Source: CAIWHR01 sp963781285
Lineage (GTDB): Bacteria; Pseudomonadota; Gammaproteobacteria; Burkholderiales; Casimicrobiaceae
Reading direction: 5' to 3'
Assembly (NCBI GenBank): GCA_963781285.1
Contig: CAWAFI010000005.1
Coordinates: 372,001 to 436,000, forward strand
DNA: 64,000 nucleotides
Positions 23,755 to 32,057 of the stretch are shown piece by piece. Position numbers and translations under genes: made by a program. The first letter of the stretch is position 1. The number at the start of each line of letters is the position of its first letter. The notes below the pieces were generated by a model. The model saw nothing but the letters and a program-made list of their open reading frames with translations. It was not told where the DNA came from and searched no databases.

Positions 23755-24690
23755 TCACGCGCTTCCGCTCGCTCCGCCTATCGGACCGGCCGGGGGCGGC
23801 GGGGTGGACGCGTTGCTGGCGGGGGCGATCTTGCGATCCTCGAACCACCACAGGACCAGGTAACCGATTCCGACGAACAGCAGCACGAGGCCGAGGCCGT
23901 TGGGCGTGCCATCGTCGAGCATCGAGTACATGGCCAGCCCGAGGCCGATGCCGCCCATGATCACGCCTTTGCGCAAATCGGACCATGCGGCACGCTGCCG
24001 GATCTGCCGCGCCTGTTCGTAGAGCGGCGCTGCCGACGGCGATGCGGAAATCGCGGCCGGATTCCCGGCGACGAGAGCGCCGAGCGCCTCGCCGGGCGGG
24101 ACAACGCCCTTTTCGGCGAGCCTCAGCATCGTCTCGTTCAGCATCCGCGCCTTGCGCATCCGGTACCCGAGGATCAGCGCAATAGCGAGCACTGGCGAAA
24201 GAAAGATGACCGCGACGATCCCGACGACCATGGCGGCGAGCCACGGCTCGTTGTGGACGAAATCGTTGAACGAATCGAACTCGCGATCGTCGCCGAAGAC
24301 GTCGACGGTGACGCGCTTGCCGTGCTTGCCCGGGCCGGCACCGGGATCAGGGGGCGGGACGTCGGGGTCCGCGTCGGCGGCGCGCTTAGCAGGGCCCGGC
24401 TTTTCGATGGTGACGGTCTTTTTCCCGCTCTCGTCGGTTCGGATTTCGATCGTCGCCTTGACGCTTTCGCCCTCCTTGCTCACGGCGGGCTTGACCGGCG
24501 CCACCGGCGGCTTGGGCGCGGGGGTCACGCTGCCTGGTGACGGGAGCGAGGGCTGCCCTTCCTGTGCATGGACTGCCGGCGTCCGAGGTATCTGGCCGAC
24601 CGTGAGGGCCAGCAGCAATGCCGCGCCGAGAACGAGCCGGCGGACTTGCCGTGACGGCTTCGAGGTGGCGACGGGGGTCAACGGGCGCAT
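23755..24690 (-). CDS. DUF6249-type membrane protein
   Basis: 311 residues: signal peptide (RRLVLGAALLLALTVG near 17-32), a Pro/Lys-rich periplasmic segment to about 150, a membrane helix with AMVVGIVAVIFLSPVLAIALILGY near 150-174, and a C-terminal DUF6249-like part with two further helices (IMGGIGLGLAMYSMLDDG near 243; GLVLLFVGIGYLVLWWFED near 266). DUF6249 proteins often sit beside ECF sigma/anti-sigma pairs. It is 13 bases upstream of the sigma gene, so the three probably form one envelope-sensing operon. Function unknown. Confidence 0.72.
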   Translation of the reverse strand: MRPLTPVATSKPSRQVRRLVLGAALLLALTVGQIPRTPAVHAQEGQPSLPSPGSVTPAPKPPVAPVKPAVSKEGESVKATIEIRTDESGKKTVTIEKPGPAKRAADADPDVPPPDPGAGPGKHGKRVTVDVFGDDREFDSFNDFVHNEPWLAAMVVGIVAVIFLSPVLAIALILGYRMRKARMLNETMLRLAEKGVVPPGEALGALVAGNPAAISASPSAAPLYEQARQIRQRAAWSDLRKGVIMGGIGLGLAMYSMLDDGTPNGLGLVLLFVGIGYLVLWWFEDRKIAPASNASTPPPPAGPIGGASGSA

Positions 24691-24922
24691 AGAGTCTCCG
24701 GGGCAGGGTTTCGTCCCTTTTGGATGCGAGGTCCGGGCCCTTTGGATTCAACGTCGTTTCTGCCCCGATCGCCGGCGGGGACACGCGGGACGCGCATGCT
24801 ATTATTCCCGAAAACCGCCGGTGAACGCGAAAAACGTGCTCTGCACGCCGAATCCTGCAGTTTCCGGCGCGCGACTCCGGCCTCGACCCGACGCAAAGGG
24901 ATCATCGGCATACCGCTTCCGC

Positions 24923-27106
24923 GTGTTCTCGAAAACGCACCTCTTATGCCACCTTCCGGGCCCGGCACCCCTCCGCCGGGTTTTCCGGGCCGCATTTTTT
25001 GCCATTGCAGCGGTTTTCGCGGCGTACGGGACGTCGGTCGCGCGCGCCGCCGACGAGCCGGTTACCCTCAACTTCGTCAATGCCGACATCGAGGCCGTCG
25101 TCAAGGCGATCGCCGAGATCACCGGCCGCAATTTTATCGTCGACCCAAGGGTCAAGGGCACGATCAACATCATCTCGGCGCGGCCCGTCCCGCGCAGTCT
25201 CGTCTACCCGACCCTTCTCTCGGCGCTGCGACTGCAGGGGTTCGCCGCCGTCGAGGGTGACGGTGTGGTCAAGATCGTGCCCGAGGCCGACGCGAAGCAG
25301 CAGGGAGGCGCCGTCATGACCGGTCGGGTGACCGAGGGGGGCGACCGGTTGGTGACGCAGGTGGTCACGCTGAAATACGAATCCGCGGTGCAGCTCGTCA
25401 ATGTCCTCCGACCGCTGATCACGCCGAACAACACGATCGCAGCGTACCCGAATGGCAACGCGCTGGTGATCACCGATTACGCCGACAACGTCAAACGGAT
25501 CGACCGCATCATCGCGTCACTCGACCAGCCGCCGGGCGGCGAGCCGGTGCTGGTGCCGGTCCGGTACGCCTCCGCGCTCGACATCGTGACGCTGTTGAAC
25601 CGGCTGCAGGTGGAGGCAGCCGCCGGAGTGGGTGCGCCTGTCGATGCCCAGCAGCGGGTGACCCTAATCGCCGACCCGCGCTCGAACAGTATCCTCGTGC
25701 GCGCCGACAATCCGAGCCGTGTCGCCCGTATCCGGCAGCTGATCGGCGAGCTGGACACCCCGGGCAGGGCCGGCGGCAACATGTTCATCGTCTACCTCAA
25801 GAACGCCGAAGCCGCGCGCGTCGCCCAGACGCTTCGTGCCATGCTGACCGGCAGCGACACTGGCCCGGTAGGTGGATCGGCGCTTTCGCCACAGGCGCCG
25901 GGAACGTTCATGGGGACGCCGCCACTGAGCAGTGCTGCCCCGGCGACGGCCCCGTCGGCGCCACCTGGCCTTTCGAGCGGGGGCGCGCAATCGTTTTCGG
26001 CAGCCGGCGCCACGATCACTGCCGACGTCGCGACCAATGCGCTGGTCATCATGGCGCCGGAACCCGTCTACAACAACCTGCGCGCGATCATCGAAAAGCT
26101 CGACGTGCGGCGCGCGCAGGTGTTCGTCGAGGCACTGATCGTCGAGGTGGCGGCCGACAGGGCGGCGGAGTTTGGCATCCAGTGGCAGGCGCTGTCCGGC
26201 TACAACACGACACAGGCGCGCGTCATCGGCGGCACCAACTTCACTCCGCGCGGCAGCGGCAACAACATCATCGACGTCGCGATCAATCCGGGCTCGGTCG
26301 GCCAGGGCTTGGCGCTCGGCGTGATGAAAGGCACGGTGACAATTCCCGGCCTGGGCGTGATCACCAACCTCGCGTTTCTCGCCCGCGCGCTGGAAACGCA
26401 GATCGGCGCCAACATCCTGTCGACGCCGACACTGCTCACGCTCGACAACGAGGAAGCGCGGATCATCGTCGGCCAGAACATCCCGCTCGTCACCGGCAGC
26501 TACGCCACCACCGGCAACACGTCGACGGTGACGCCGTTCCAGACCTTCGAGCGCAAGGACGTCGGCCTCGTGCTGCGCGTCAAGCCGCAGATTACCGAAG
26601 GCGGCACGATCCGCCTCGTGCTCTACCAGGAAGTGTCGCGCATCGAGGACGTGTCGACGCAGACGGGCACCGTCCTGTCGAAGCGCGCGCTCGAATCCTC
26701 GGTGATCGTCGACGACACGCAGATCATCGTGCTGGGGGGGCTGATCGAGGATCGACTGACGGACGGCAGCGACAAGGTCCCGATACTCGGCGACGTGCCT
26801 CTCGCAGGCGCGCTCTTCAGGTACGACGCGCGCCGCCGGCAGAAAGACCAACCTGATGGTGTTCATCAAACCGACCGTGCTGCGCACGGCTCCGATGGGC
26901 GCGAGATCACCTCGGAGCGCTACCAGTACCTGATGGGCGAGCAGGATCGGCAGTCGCCGCCCAATCGACCCTTCTGGAACGATCCGACGCAACCCACGCT
27001 GCCCCGCGAGGGCGTGTTCCCGGGCACCCCCGGCGTCGACCCGACACCGCCGCTGCTTGTTCCGCTGGCGCCAGTTGAGCCGCCGCCGCCCGCGGCGAAG
27101 CCGTAA
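24923..27106 (+). CDS. gspD: type II secretion secretin GspD, compensating double frameshift near the C-terminus
   Basis: About 727 residues. A signal peptide (LRRVFRAAFFAIAAVFAAYG) precedes N0 (VTLNFVNADIEAVVKAIAEI), N1-N3 repeats with VPVRYASALDIVTLLNRL, and the secretin core with VQVNIPLVTGSY-like region and DVGLVLRVKPQITEG. Upstream the frame is open far into 24152, so the start is uncertain; GTG at 24923 is the first plausible one. Between 26841 and about 26900 the conserved secretin segment KTNLMVFIKPTVLR is present in the -1 frame, while the main frame reads unrelated residues, returning to GREITSERYQYLMGEQ after it. Two opposite indels explain this. The secretin is the outer-membrane pore of type II secretion. 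Confidence 0.86.
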   Translation: MFSKTHLLCHLPGPAPLRRVFRAAFFAIAAVFAAYGTSVARAADEPVTLNFVNADIEAVVKAIAEITGRNFIVDPRVKGTINIISARPVPRSLVYPTLLSALRLQGFAAVEGDGVVKIVPEADAKQQGGAVMTGRVTEGGDRLVTQVVTLKYESAVQLVNVLRPLITPNNTIAAYPNGNALVITDYADNVKRIDRIIASLDQPPGGEPVLVPVRYASALDIVTLLNRLQVEAAAGVGAPVDAQQRVTLIADPRSNSILVRADNPSRVARIRQLIGELDTPGRAGGNMFIVYLKNAEAARVAQTLRAMLTGSDTGPVGGSALSPQAPGTFMGTPPLSSAAPATAPSAPPGLSSGGAQSFSAAGATITADVATNALVIMAPEPVYNNLRAIIEKLDVRRAQVFVEALIVEVAADRAAEFGIQWQALSGYNTTQARVIGGTNFTPRGSGNNIIDVAINPGSVGQGLALGVMKGTVTIPGLGVITNLAFLARALETQIGANILSTPTLLTLDNEEARIIVGQNIPLVTGSYATTGNTSTVTPFQTFERKDVGLVLRVKPQITEGGTIRLVLYQEVSRIEDVSTQTGTVLSKRALESSVIVDDTQIIVLGGLIEDRLTDGSDKVPILGDVPLAGALFRYDARRRQKDQPDGVHQTDRAAHGSDGREITSERYQYLMGEQDRQSPPNRPFWNDPTQPTLPREGVFPGTPGVDPTPPLLVPLAPVEPPPPAAKP

Positions 27107-27207
27107 GCCTGCGCACGAACGTCTTCCCGCGATGTCATCCGTTCCCTCCGCCGCTCGCGAGCCGCTTCGCCCAGCGCATCCCGTATGCATTCGCGCGGAC
27201 ACACGGT

Positions 27208-28641
27208 GTGCTGGCGCAAGGCGAGGACGGCGACGCCATCATCGTGCTGACGCGGCCCGATGCGACCGCCGACGGCATCGCCGAGTTGAAGCGCGTGCTG
27301 CAGCGGCCGCTGGTGACCCGAGCCGTCGACGCGCAGCGCTTCGCATCCGAACTGGCGCGCGCGTACAACCAGGGCGCGTCGCCGGCGGCGCAACTGAGCG
27401 AGGACCTGGCGCGGGAAACGGATCTCGCGCGGCTGATGCAGGACCTGCCGCCGGCCGAGGACCTGCTGGGCGGCGAGGTCCAGGCGCCCGTGATCCGGAT
27501 GATCAACGCGCTTCTGCTGCAGGCGCTGCGCGAGCGTGCATCGGATCTTCACTTCGAACCCTACGAGGGGCGCTCGGTCGTCCGCTTTCGCGTCGATGGC
27601 GTGTTGCACGACGTGATCGAGCCGCCGCGCGCACTGCACGCCGCGCTCGTCTCGCGCTTGAAGATCATGGCAAGCCTCGACATCGCCGAAAAGCGGCTGC
27701 CGCAGGACGGCCGCATCGCGCTCAAACTCGGCGACAAGCAGGTTGACGTGCGCATCTCGACGTTGCCTACCGGCCCCGGCGAACGGGTCGTGCTGCGGCT
27801 CCTCGACAAGGACGCCGCCCAACTCGACCTGACGGCGCTCGGCATGGGCGCGGCGGTCCAGGACGCGGTAGATCGCCTGATCCGCGAGCCGCACGGCATC
27901 GTGCTCGTGACCGGCCCGACGGGTTCCGGCAAGACCACGACGCTATACGCGGCGCTCTCGCGGCTGCCGCGCGGCACGCTCAACATGATGACGGTCGAGG
28001 ATCCGATCGAGTATGCGCTCGACGGCGTCGGGCAGACGCAGGTCAACGCGAAGATCGAGCTCGATTTTGCGCGCGCGCTTCGCGCGATCCTGCGCCAGGA
28101 TCCCGACATCATCATGATCGGCGAGATCCGCGACCTGGAGACCGCGCAGATCGCCGTGCAGGCTTCGCTCACCGGGCATCTGGTGCTGGCTACGCTGCAC
28201 ACCAACGACGCGGCAAGCGCCGTGACGCGGCTCGCCGACATGGGTGTCGAGCCGTACCTGCTCGCGTCGTCGTTGTTGGGCGTGCTCGCGCAACGGCTCG
28301 TGCGGACGCTGTGCTCCGCATGCCGCGCGTCGGCGGCGGCGACGGTGGGCGAGGCCGCGCTGCTCCGCGAAATGGGTCTCGCCGCGACGACCGCGGTCCA
28401 TACGCCCGCCGGATGCGACCAATGCAACCGCACCGGCTATCGCGGCCGCACCGGCGTCTACGAGCTTCTCGTTATCGACGATGCGATGCGACGGCTGATC
28501 CACGACCGCGCGCCCGAGCATGCGCTGCGCTCCGCAGCGGTCGCGGCCGGCATGACGCCCTTGCGGCGCGACGGCGCGCGTTGGCTCGCGGACGGGACGA
28601 CCTCGCTCGCCGAGCTCATACGCGTCACGCGCGAGGTCTGA
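27208..28641 (+). CDS. gspE: type II secretion ATPase GspE (N-terminus frameshifted)
   Basis: 477 residues from GTG at 27208. Walker A GPTGSGKTTTLYAAL near 236, Asp box MTVEDPIEYALDGVGQTQVN near 263, Walker B IIMIGEIRDLETAQIA near 300, His box GHLVLATLHTNDAA near 322, and a zinc four-Cys module (LCSACRAS ... GCDQCNRTGYRGRTGVYE, about 372-423). The same frame carries the conserved GspE N-terminus upstream (SRFAQRIPYAFARTHGVL), but the likely ATG at 27132 is in another frame, so one base is probably wrong near 27150. GspE drives pseudopilus assembly. It sits 101 bases after gspD and 19 before gspF. Confidence 0.88.
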   Translation: MLAQGEDGDAIIVLTRPDATADGIAELKRVLQRPLVTRAVDAQRFASELARAYNQGASPAAQLSEDLARETDLARLMQDLPPAEDLLGGEVQAPVIRMINALLLQALRERASDLHFEPYEGRSVVRFRVDGVLHDVIEPPRALHAALVSRLKIMASLDIAEKRLPQDGRIALKLGDKQVDVRISTLPTGPGERVVLRLLDKDAAQLDLTALGMGAAVQDAVDRLIREPHGIVLVTGPTGSGKTTTLYAALSRLPRGTLNMMTVEDPIEYALDGVGQTQVNAKIELDFARALRAILRQDPDIIMIGEIRDLETAQIAVQASLTGHLVLATLHTNDAASAVTRLADMGVEPYLLASSLLGVLAQRLVRTLCSACRASAAATVGEAALLREMGLAATTAVHTPAGCDQCNRTGYRGRTGVYELLVIDDAMRRLIHDRAPEHALRSAAVAAGMTPLRRDGARWLADGTTSLAELIRVTREV

Positions 28642-28660
28642 CTCGCCACACGAGCGGCCA

Positions 28661-29872
28661 ATGCCCGAGTTCCGGTACGAGGCGGTCGATGCGCGCGGCA
28701 AGGCGCGGCGCGGCCTGATCGACGCCGAGACGCCGCGGCACGTGCGCGACCAGTTGCGCGGGCTCGGGCTGTTCCCGACGGCGATCGAAGCGCCAAACAG
28801 CGCTGACGCCGGCACGGGCGGCACGATCGATCGAACGCGTCTGCCGCCGGCGCTGCTCGCGCTGACCACGCGATTGCTTGCCACGCTGACCCGCTCCGGA
28901 ATGCCGGTCGACCAAGCGCTCTCCGCAGTCGCCGAGCAGGCTGACGATACGAACGCGGCGAAGCTGTTTACCGCATTGCGCGGGCAGGTGGCGGCGGGCG
29001 AAACACTCGCGGCCGCGCTCGCGCGCTGGCCGCGGACGTTTTCCGATTTGTATCGCGGTCTTGTGGCCGTCGGCGCCGAGACGGGTCGCCTGCCTGAGGT
29101 CCTCGCCCGCCTCGCCGACTATCTCGAGGCGAGACAGGCGCTGAAGGAGAAGTTCACGCTGGCGCTGATCTATCCTGCGCTGGTGACGGCGATCGCGCTC
29201 GCCGTGATCGCTGTGCTGCTCGTCTATGTCGTGCCGCAGGTCGTGTCCGTCTACCAGCAAAGCCGGCAGACGCTCCCCTGGCTCACGCAGGCGCTGATCG
29301 CCACCAGCGATTTTTTCCGCGCGACGGCCTGGCTCTGGCTCGCTGCGGCGGCGGCAGGAATCGTCGGTTTCGCGGTGGCCAACCGGCGCTTGGCGTTTCG
29401 CGCCTGGTGGCACGCGACGGTGCTGCGCCTCCCGGTTGCCGGCCGTCTCGTCACGGCGGTGGATACTGCCCGCTTCGCGAGCACGCTCTCGATTCTCACC
29501 GGCAGTGGCGCACCGCTGTTGCGCGCGCTCGACGCGGCGCGCGAGGTCGTGTGGGCGTTGCCGTTGCGTGGTGCGGCGGACGCCGCGGCGGCACTGGTGC
29601 GCGAGGGTGTGTCGCTCGCGCGGGCGCTCAAGGAGCAGCGCGTCTTTCCGCCGGTTCTGATCCACCTCGTGGCCAACGGCGAGGCGAGCGGGCAACTCCC
29701 GGCAATGCTCGCGCGCGCCGCGGCCGAGCTCGAGCGCGAGGCGGAACGGCGGCTCACGTGGTTTGCCGCACTGATTCAGCCGGCGCTGATCGTTGCCATG
29801 GGTGCGATCGTGCTGGTGCTGGTCCTCGCGGTGATGCTGCCGATCGTGTCGATGAACCAGCTGATCCGCTAG
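28661..29872 (+). CDS. gspF: type II secretion inner-membrane protein GspF
   Basis: 403 residues with the double PilC/GspF domain: N-terminal FRYEAVDARGKARRGLIDAE, first domain LTRSGMPVDQALSAVAEQ near 92, and the second repeat ILTGSGAPLLRALDAAREV near 278. Three membrane helices are visible, including PALVTAIALAVIAVLLVYVV (about 176) and LIVAMGAIVLVLVLAVMLPI near the C-terminus. It is the platform that couples GspE to pseudopilin extrusion. It follows gspE closely in the same operon, but the pseudopilin genes (gspG-K) do not follow; a thioredoxin-like gene does. Confidence 0.92.
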   Translation: MPEFRYEAVDARGKARRGLIDAETPRHVRDQLRGLGLFPTAIEAPNSADAGTGGTIDRTRLPPALLALTTRLLATLTRSGMPVDQALSAVAEQADDTNAAKLFTALRGQVAAGETLAAALARWPRTFSDLYRGLVAVGAETGRLPEVLARLADYLEARQALKEKFTLALIYPALVTAIALAVIAVLLVYVVPQVVSVYQQSRQTLPWLTQALIATSDFFRATAWLWLAAAAAGIVGFAVANRRLAFRAWWHATVLRLPVAGRLVTAVDTARFASTLSILTGSGAPLLRALDAAREVVWALPLRGAADAAAALVREGVSLARALKEQRVFPPVLIHLVANGEASGQLPAMLARAAAELEREAERRLTWFAALIQPALIVAMGAIVLVLVLAVMLPIVSMNQLIR

Positions 29873-29917
29873 TGGAACGAACGGTGCCTTTCCGTGCATA
29901 ATCACCCAATCCACGAC

Positions 29918-30427
29918 ATGGCCTGCCTCAAAAAAGTGGTCTCGACTCGAATCGCACGGCGTCGTTTTCTGGCGCTCGCGATGGTGTGGAGCGTGCCATT
30001 GCCTGCCTTGGCGGCCACCGAAAGGCGCCCGCTGCCGGTTGATTTCGACCCCACCCGCAACGCGGCGCAGGATCTCGACACCGCACTGGGGATCGCACGC
30101 GCCGCCCGCCGTAACGTCCTGGTCGACGTCGGCGGAGAATGGTGTGCGTGGTGTCGCGTCATGGACCGGTTCTTCGCGGCGAACCGCGACCTACGGCAGC
30201 TGCGCGACGCGAACTACGTCTGGCTCAAGGTGAACTACTCGGACGACAACAAGAACGAGGCATTCCTGCGCCGTTTCCCCCCAGTGGCCGGCTATCCGCA
30301 CTTTTTTGTGCTGGACGCGAGTGGCCGGCTGCTGCATTCGCAGGAAACGAACGTGCTCGAGGCGGGGAAGGACTACGATCCGGCGGCGATGCGCGCGTTC
30401 CTGGTCAAATGGGCGCCGCCGAAGTAG
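29918..30427 (+). CDS. thioredoxin-fold periplasmic protein with WCAWC motif
   Basis: 169 residues. An Arg-rich N-terminus and hydrophobic segment (RIARRRFLALAMVWSVPLPALA) act as an export signal. The thioredoxin-like domain has VDVGGEWCAWCRVMDRFF near 66-83, a CxxC pair (C74, C77) with Ala-Trp between the cysteines, typical of DsbD-gamma/DUF255-like proteins that reduce or hold disulfides. A GTG at 29894 lies eight codons upstream, but the ATG at 29918 gives a standard signal peptide. It is convergent with, and overlaps, queG by 23 bases (30405-30427). Confidence 0.78.
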   Translation: MACLKKVVSTRIARRRFLALAMVWSVPLPALAATERRPLPVDFDPTRNAAQDLDTALGIARAARRNVLVDVGGEWCAWCRVMDRFFAANRDLRQLRDANYVWLKVNYSDDNKNEAFLRRFPPVAGYPHFFVLDASGRLLHSQETNVLEAGKDYDPAAMRAFLVKWAPPK

Positions 30428-31508
30428 CGCGCTGCCGGGAGAGCGCCCACGCGACGTGCTCGCGGACCAGCGGTGAAGGGTCGTCGACTCGTGTTTCCAG
30501 CGCGGCGACGATTCGTGGATCGTATGGCGCGTTGCCGAGTGCGACTGCCAGGTTGCGCGACCACCGCTCGTAGCCGATGCGCCGGATTGCGCTCCCCGCC
30601 ATTCGCGCGTCGAACTCGTTTTTCGACCACGCGAACAGCGCAATGAGGTCGGCGTCGTCGAGGCCGTGCCGCACGGCGAACCCGGGTTCGGTCGACGCCT
30701 GCGCATACCTGTTCCACGGGCAGATGAGCTGGCAGTCGTCGCAGCCATAGATCCGATTGCCGATGAGCGGGCGCAGTTCCTCGGGAATGCTTCCGGCGTG
30801 CTCGATCGTCAGGTACGAGATGCAGCGGCGCGCGTCGAGTTCGTAAGGTCCGACGATGGCGTGTGTCGGGCAGATGTCGATGCACGCGGTGCAGGTGCCG
30901 CAGTGGGCCGTTTGAGGAGGGGTGACGGGAAGCGGCAGGTCCGTGCAGATCTCGCCCAGGAAGAACCACGATCCGGCCTCGCGCGTGAGCAGCAGCGTGT
31001 GCTTGCCGCGCCAGCCGATCCCGGCGTTGGCCGCGAGCGCGACCTCGAGGAGTGGTGCGCTGTCCGTGAAGACGCGGTAGCCGAACGCACCGACTTCTGC
31101 GCGAAGGCGATCGGCAAGCCGTTGCAGCTTGGCGCGCAATACCTTGTGGTAGTCGCGGCCGAGCGCATAGCGGGCGATGAATGCCTTCGCGGGATCGGCC
31201 AGCACCGCCTCGCCCGCCCGCGCACGCTCGGGCAGGTAATTCATCCGCGCGGTGATGACGGTCAGGGTACCGGGTACGAGTGTCGCAGGTCGCGCCCGGG
31301 TCGTGCCGTGGCGTGCCATATAATCCATCGTGCCCTGCCGGCCCGCCGCCAGCCAAGCGATGAGCCGCGCCTCGTCCGCAGCGAGATCCGTCCCGGCGAT
31401 ACCGATCTGCTGGAAGCCGAGTTCGCGGCCCCAATCCCCGATCTTCGCGGCGAGCGCGATCCAATCGCGATCGGTCTGCGTTGCGGAATCGGTGGCGGTC
31501 GCGGGCAT
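30405..31508 (-). CDS. queG: epoxyqueuosine reductase QueG
   Basis: 367 residues. Features of QueG: the cobalamin-binding region (YALGRDYHKVLRAKLQRL near 114), then two ferredoxin-type [4Fe-4S] clusters, CGTCTACIDICP near 203 and GCDDCQLICPWN near 251, followed by a HEAT-like C-terminal region. QueG reduces epoxyqueuosine to queuosine in tRNA wobble positions using cobalamin. The gene is divergent from tsaE with a 60-base gap, and its 3' end overlaps the thioredoxin-like gene. Length and cysteines are normal. Confidence 0.93.
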   Translation of the reverse strand: MPATATDSATQTDRDWIALAAKIGDWGRELGFQQIGIAGTDLAADEARLIAWLAAGRQGTMDYMARHGTTRARPATLVPGTLTVITARMNYLPERARAGEAVLADPAKAFIARYALGRDYHKVLRAKLQRLADRLRAEVGAFGYRVFTDSAPLLEVALAANAGIGWRGKHTLLLTREAGSWFFLGEICTDLPLPVTPPQTAHCGTCTACIDICPTHAIVGPYELDARRCISYLTIEHAGSIPEELRPLIGNRIYGCDDCQLICPWNRYAQASTEPGFAVRHGLDDADLIALFAWSKNEFDARMAGSAIRRIGYERWSRNLAVALGNAPYDPRIVAALETRVDDPSPLVREHVAWALSRQRATSAAPI

Positions 31509-31568
31509 GCGCCCAAGCGTACACCACGGTGCGGCGCCGTTCGCGGATCGACCGTCGGCCCGGAATCC

Positions 31569-32057
31569 ATGTCCACCGCAACGTTAGACCTCCCCGACGC
31601 AGCCGCGACCGAAGCCGCGGGAGCGCGACTGGCATCCAGACTGCAGCGAGGCATGGTGATCACCGTCTCGGGTGACCTGGGCGCCGGCAAGACGACGCTC
31701 GTGCGTGGCTGCCTGCGCGCACTCGGCTGGAAGGGCCGGGTCAAGAGTCCCACCTACACGCTGGTTGAACATTATCCGTTTTCGAGTTTATACTTCTATC
31801 ACTTTGATTTTTATCGGTTCACCGATCCATGCGAATGGGAAACAGCAGGACTCGCCGACTGCTTCCGCAACGACGCAGTTTGCGTGGTCGAATGGCCGGA
31901 GCGGGTCGGAGGCCTGTTACCGCGGCCGGACCTTGCCCTCGTGCTCGCGCATCCGGCGAAATGCGCTGCGAGCGGGCGGACATTGCGCGTCGAAGCGCAT
32001 ACCGAGGCCGGTGAGCGATGTCTGGCCGCGATGAAGTCCGCGTCCCAGCCGGCATGA
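31569..32057 (+). CDS. tsaE: tRNA threonylcarbamoyladenosine biosynthesis ATPase TsaE
   Basis: 162 residues. Walker A is SGDLGAGKTTLVRG near 34-47, followed by KGRVKSPTYTLVEHY and YHFDFYRFTDPCEWETAGL, both diagnostic of TsaE. It hydrolyses ATP for the TsaBDE complex that makes t6A37 in tRNA. The ATG at 31569 gives the family start, although the frame is open further upstream. The stop overlaps the amiC start by 4 bases (ATGA), a pairing found in many proteobacteria. Confidence 0.93.
   Translation: MSTATLDLPDAAATEAAGARLASRLQRGMVITVSGDLGAGKTTLVRGCLRALGWKGRVKSPTYTLVEHYPFSSLYFYHFDFYRFTDPCEWETAGLADCFRNDAVCVVEWPERVGGLLPRPDLALVLAHPAKCAASGRTLRVEAHTEAGERCLAAMKSASQPA

Noticed and set aside
25664..27202. 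Open frame of about 510 codons opposite gspD
   Set aside because: Arg-rich antisense frame with no domain; gspD is clearly coded on the plus strand.
31569..31990. Upstream extension of the tsaE frame (to about 30666)
   Set aside because: The region opposite is queG; TsaE family length and the Walker A position fit the ATG at 31569.
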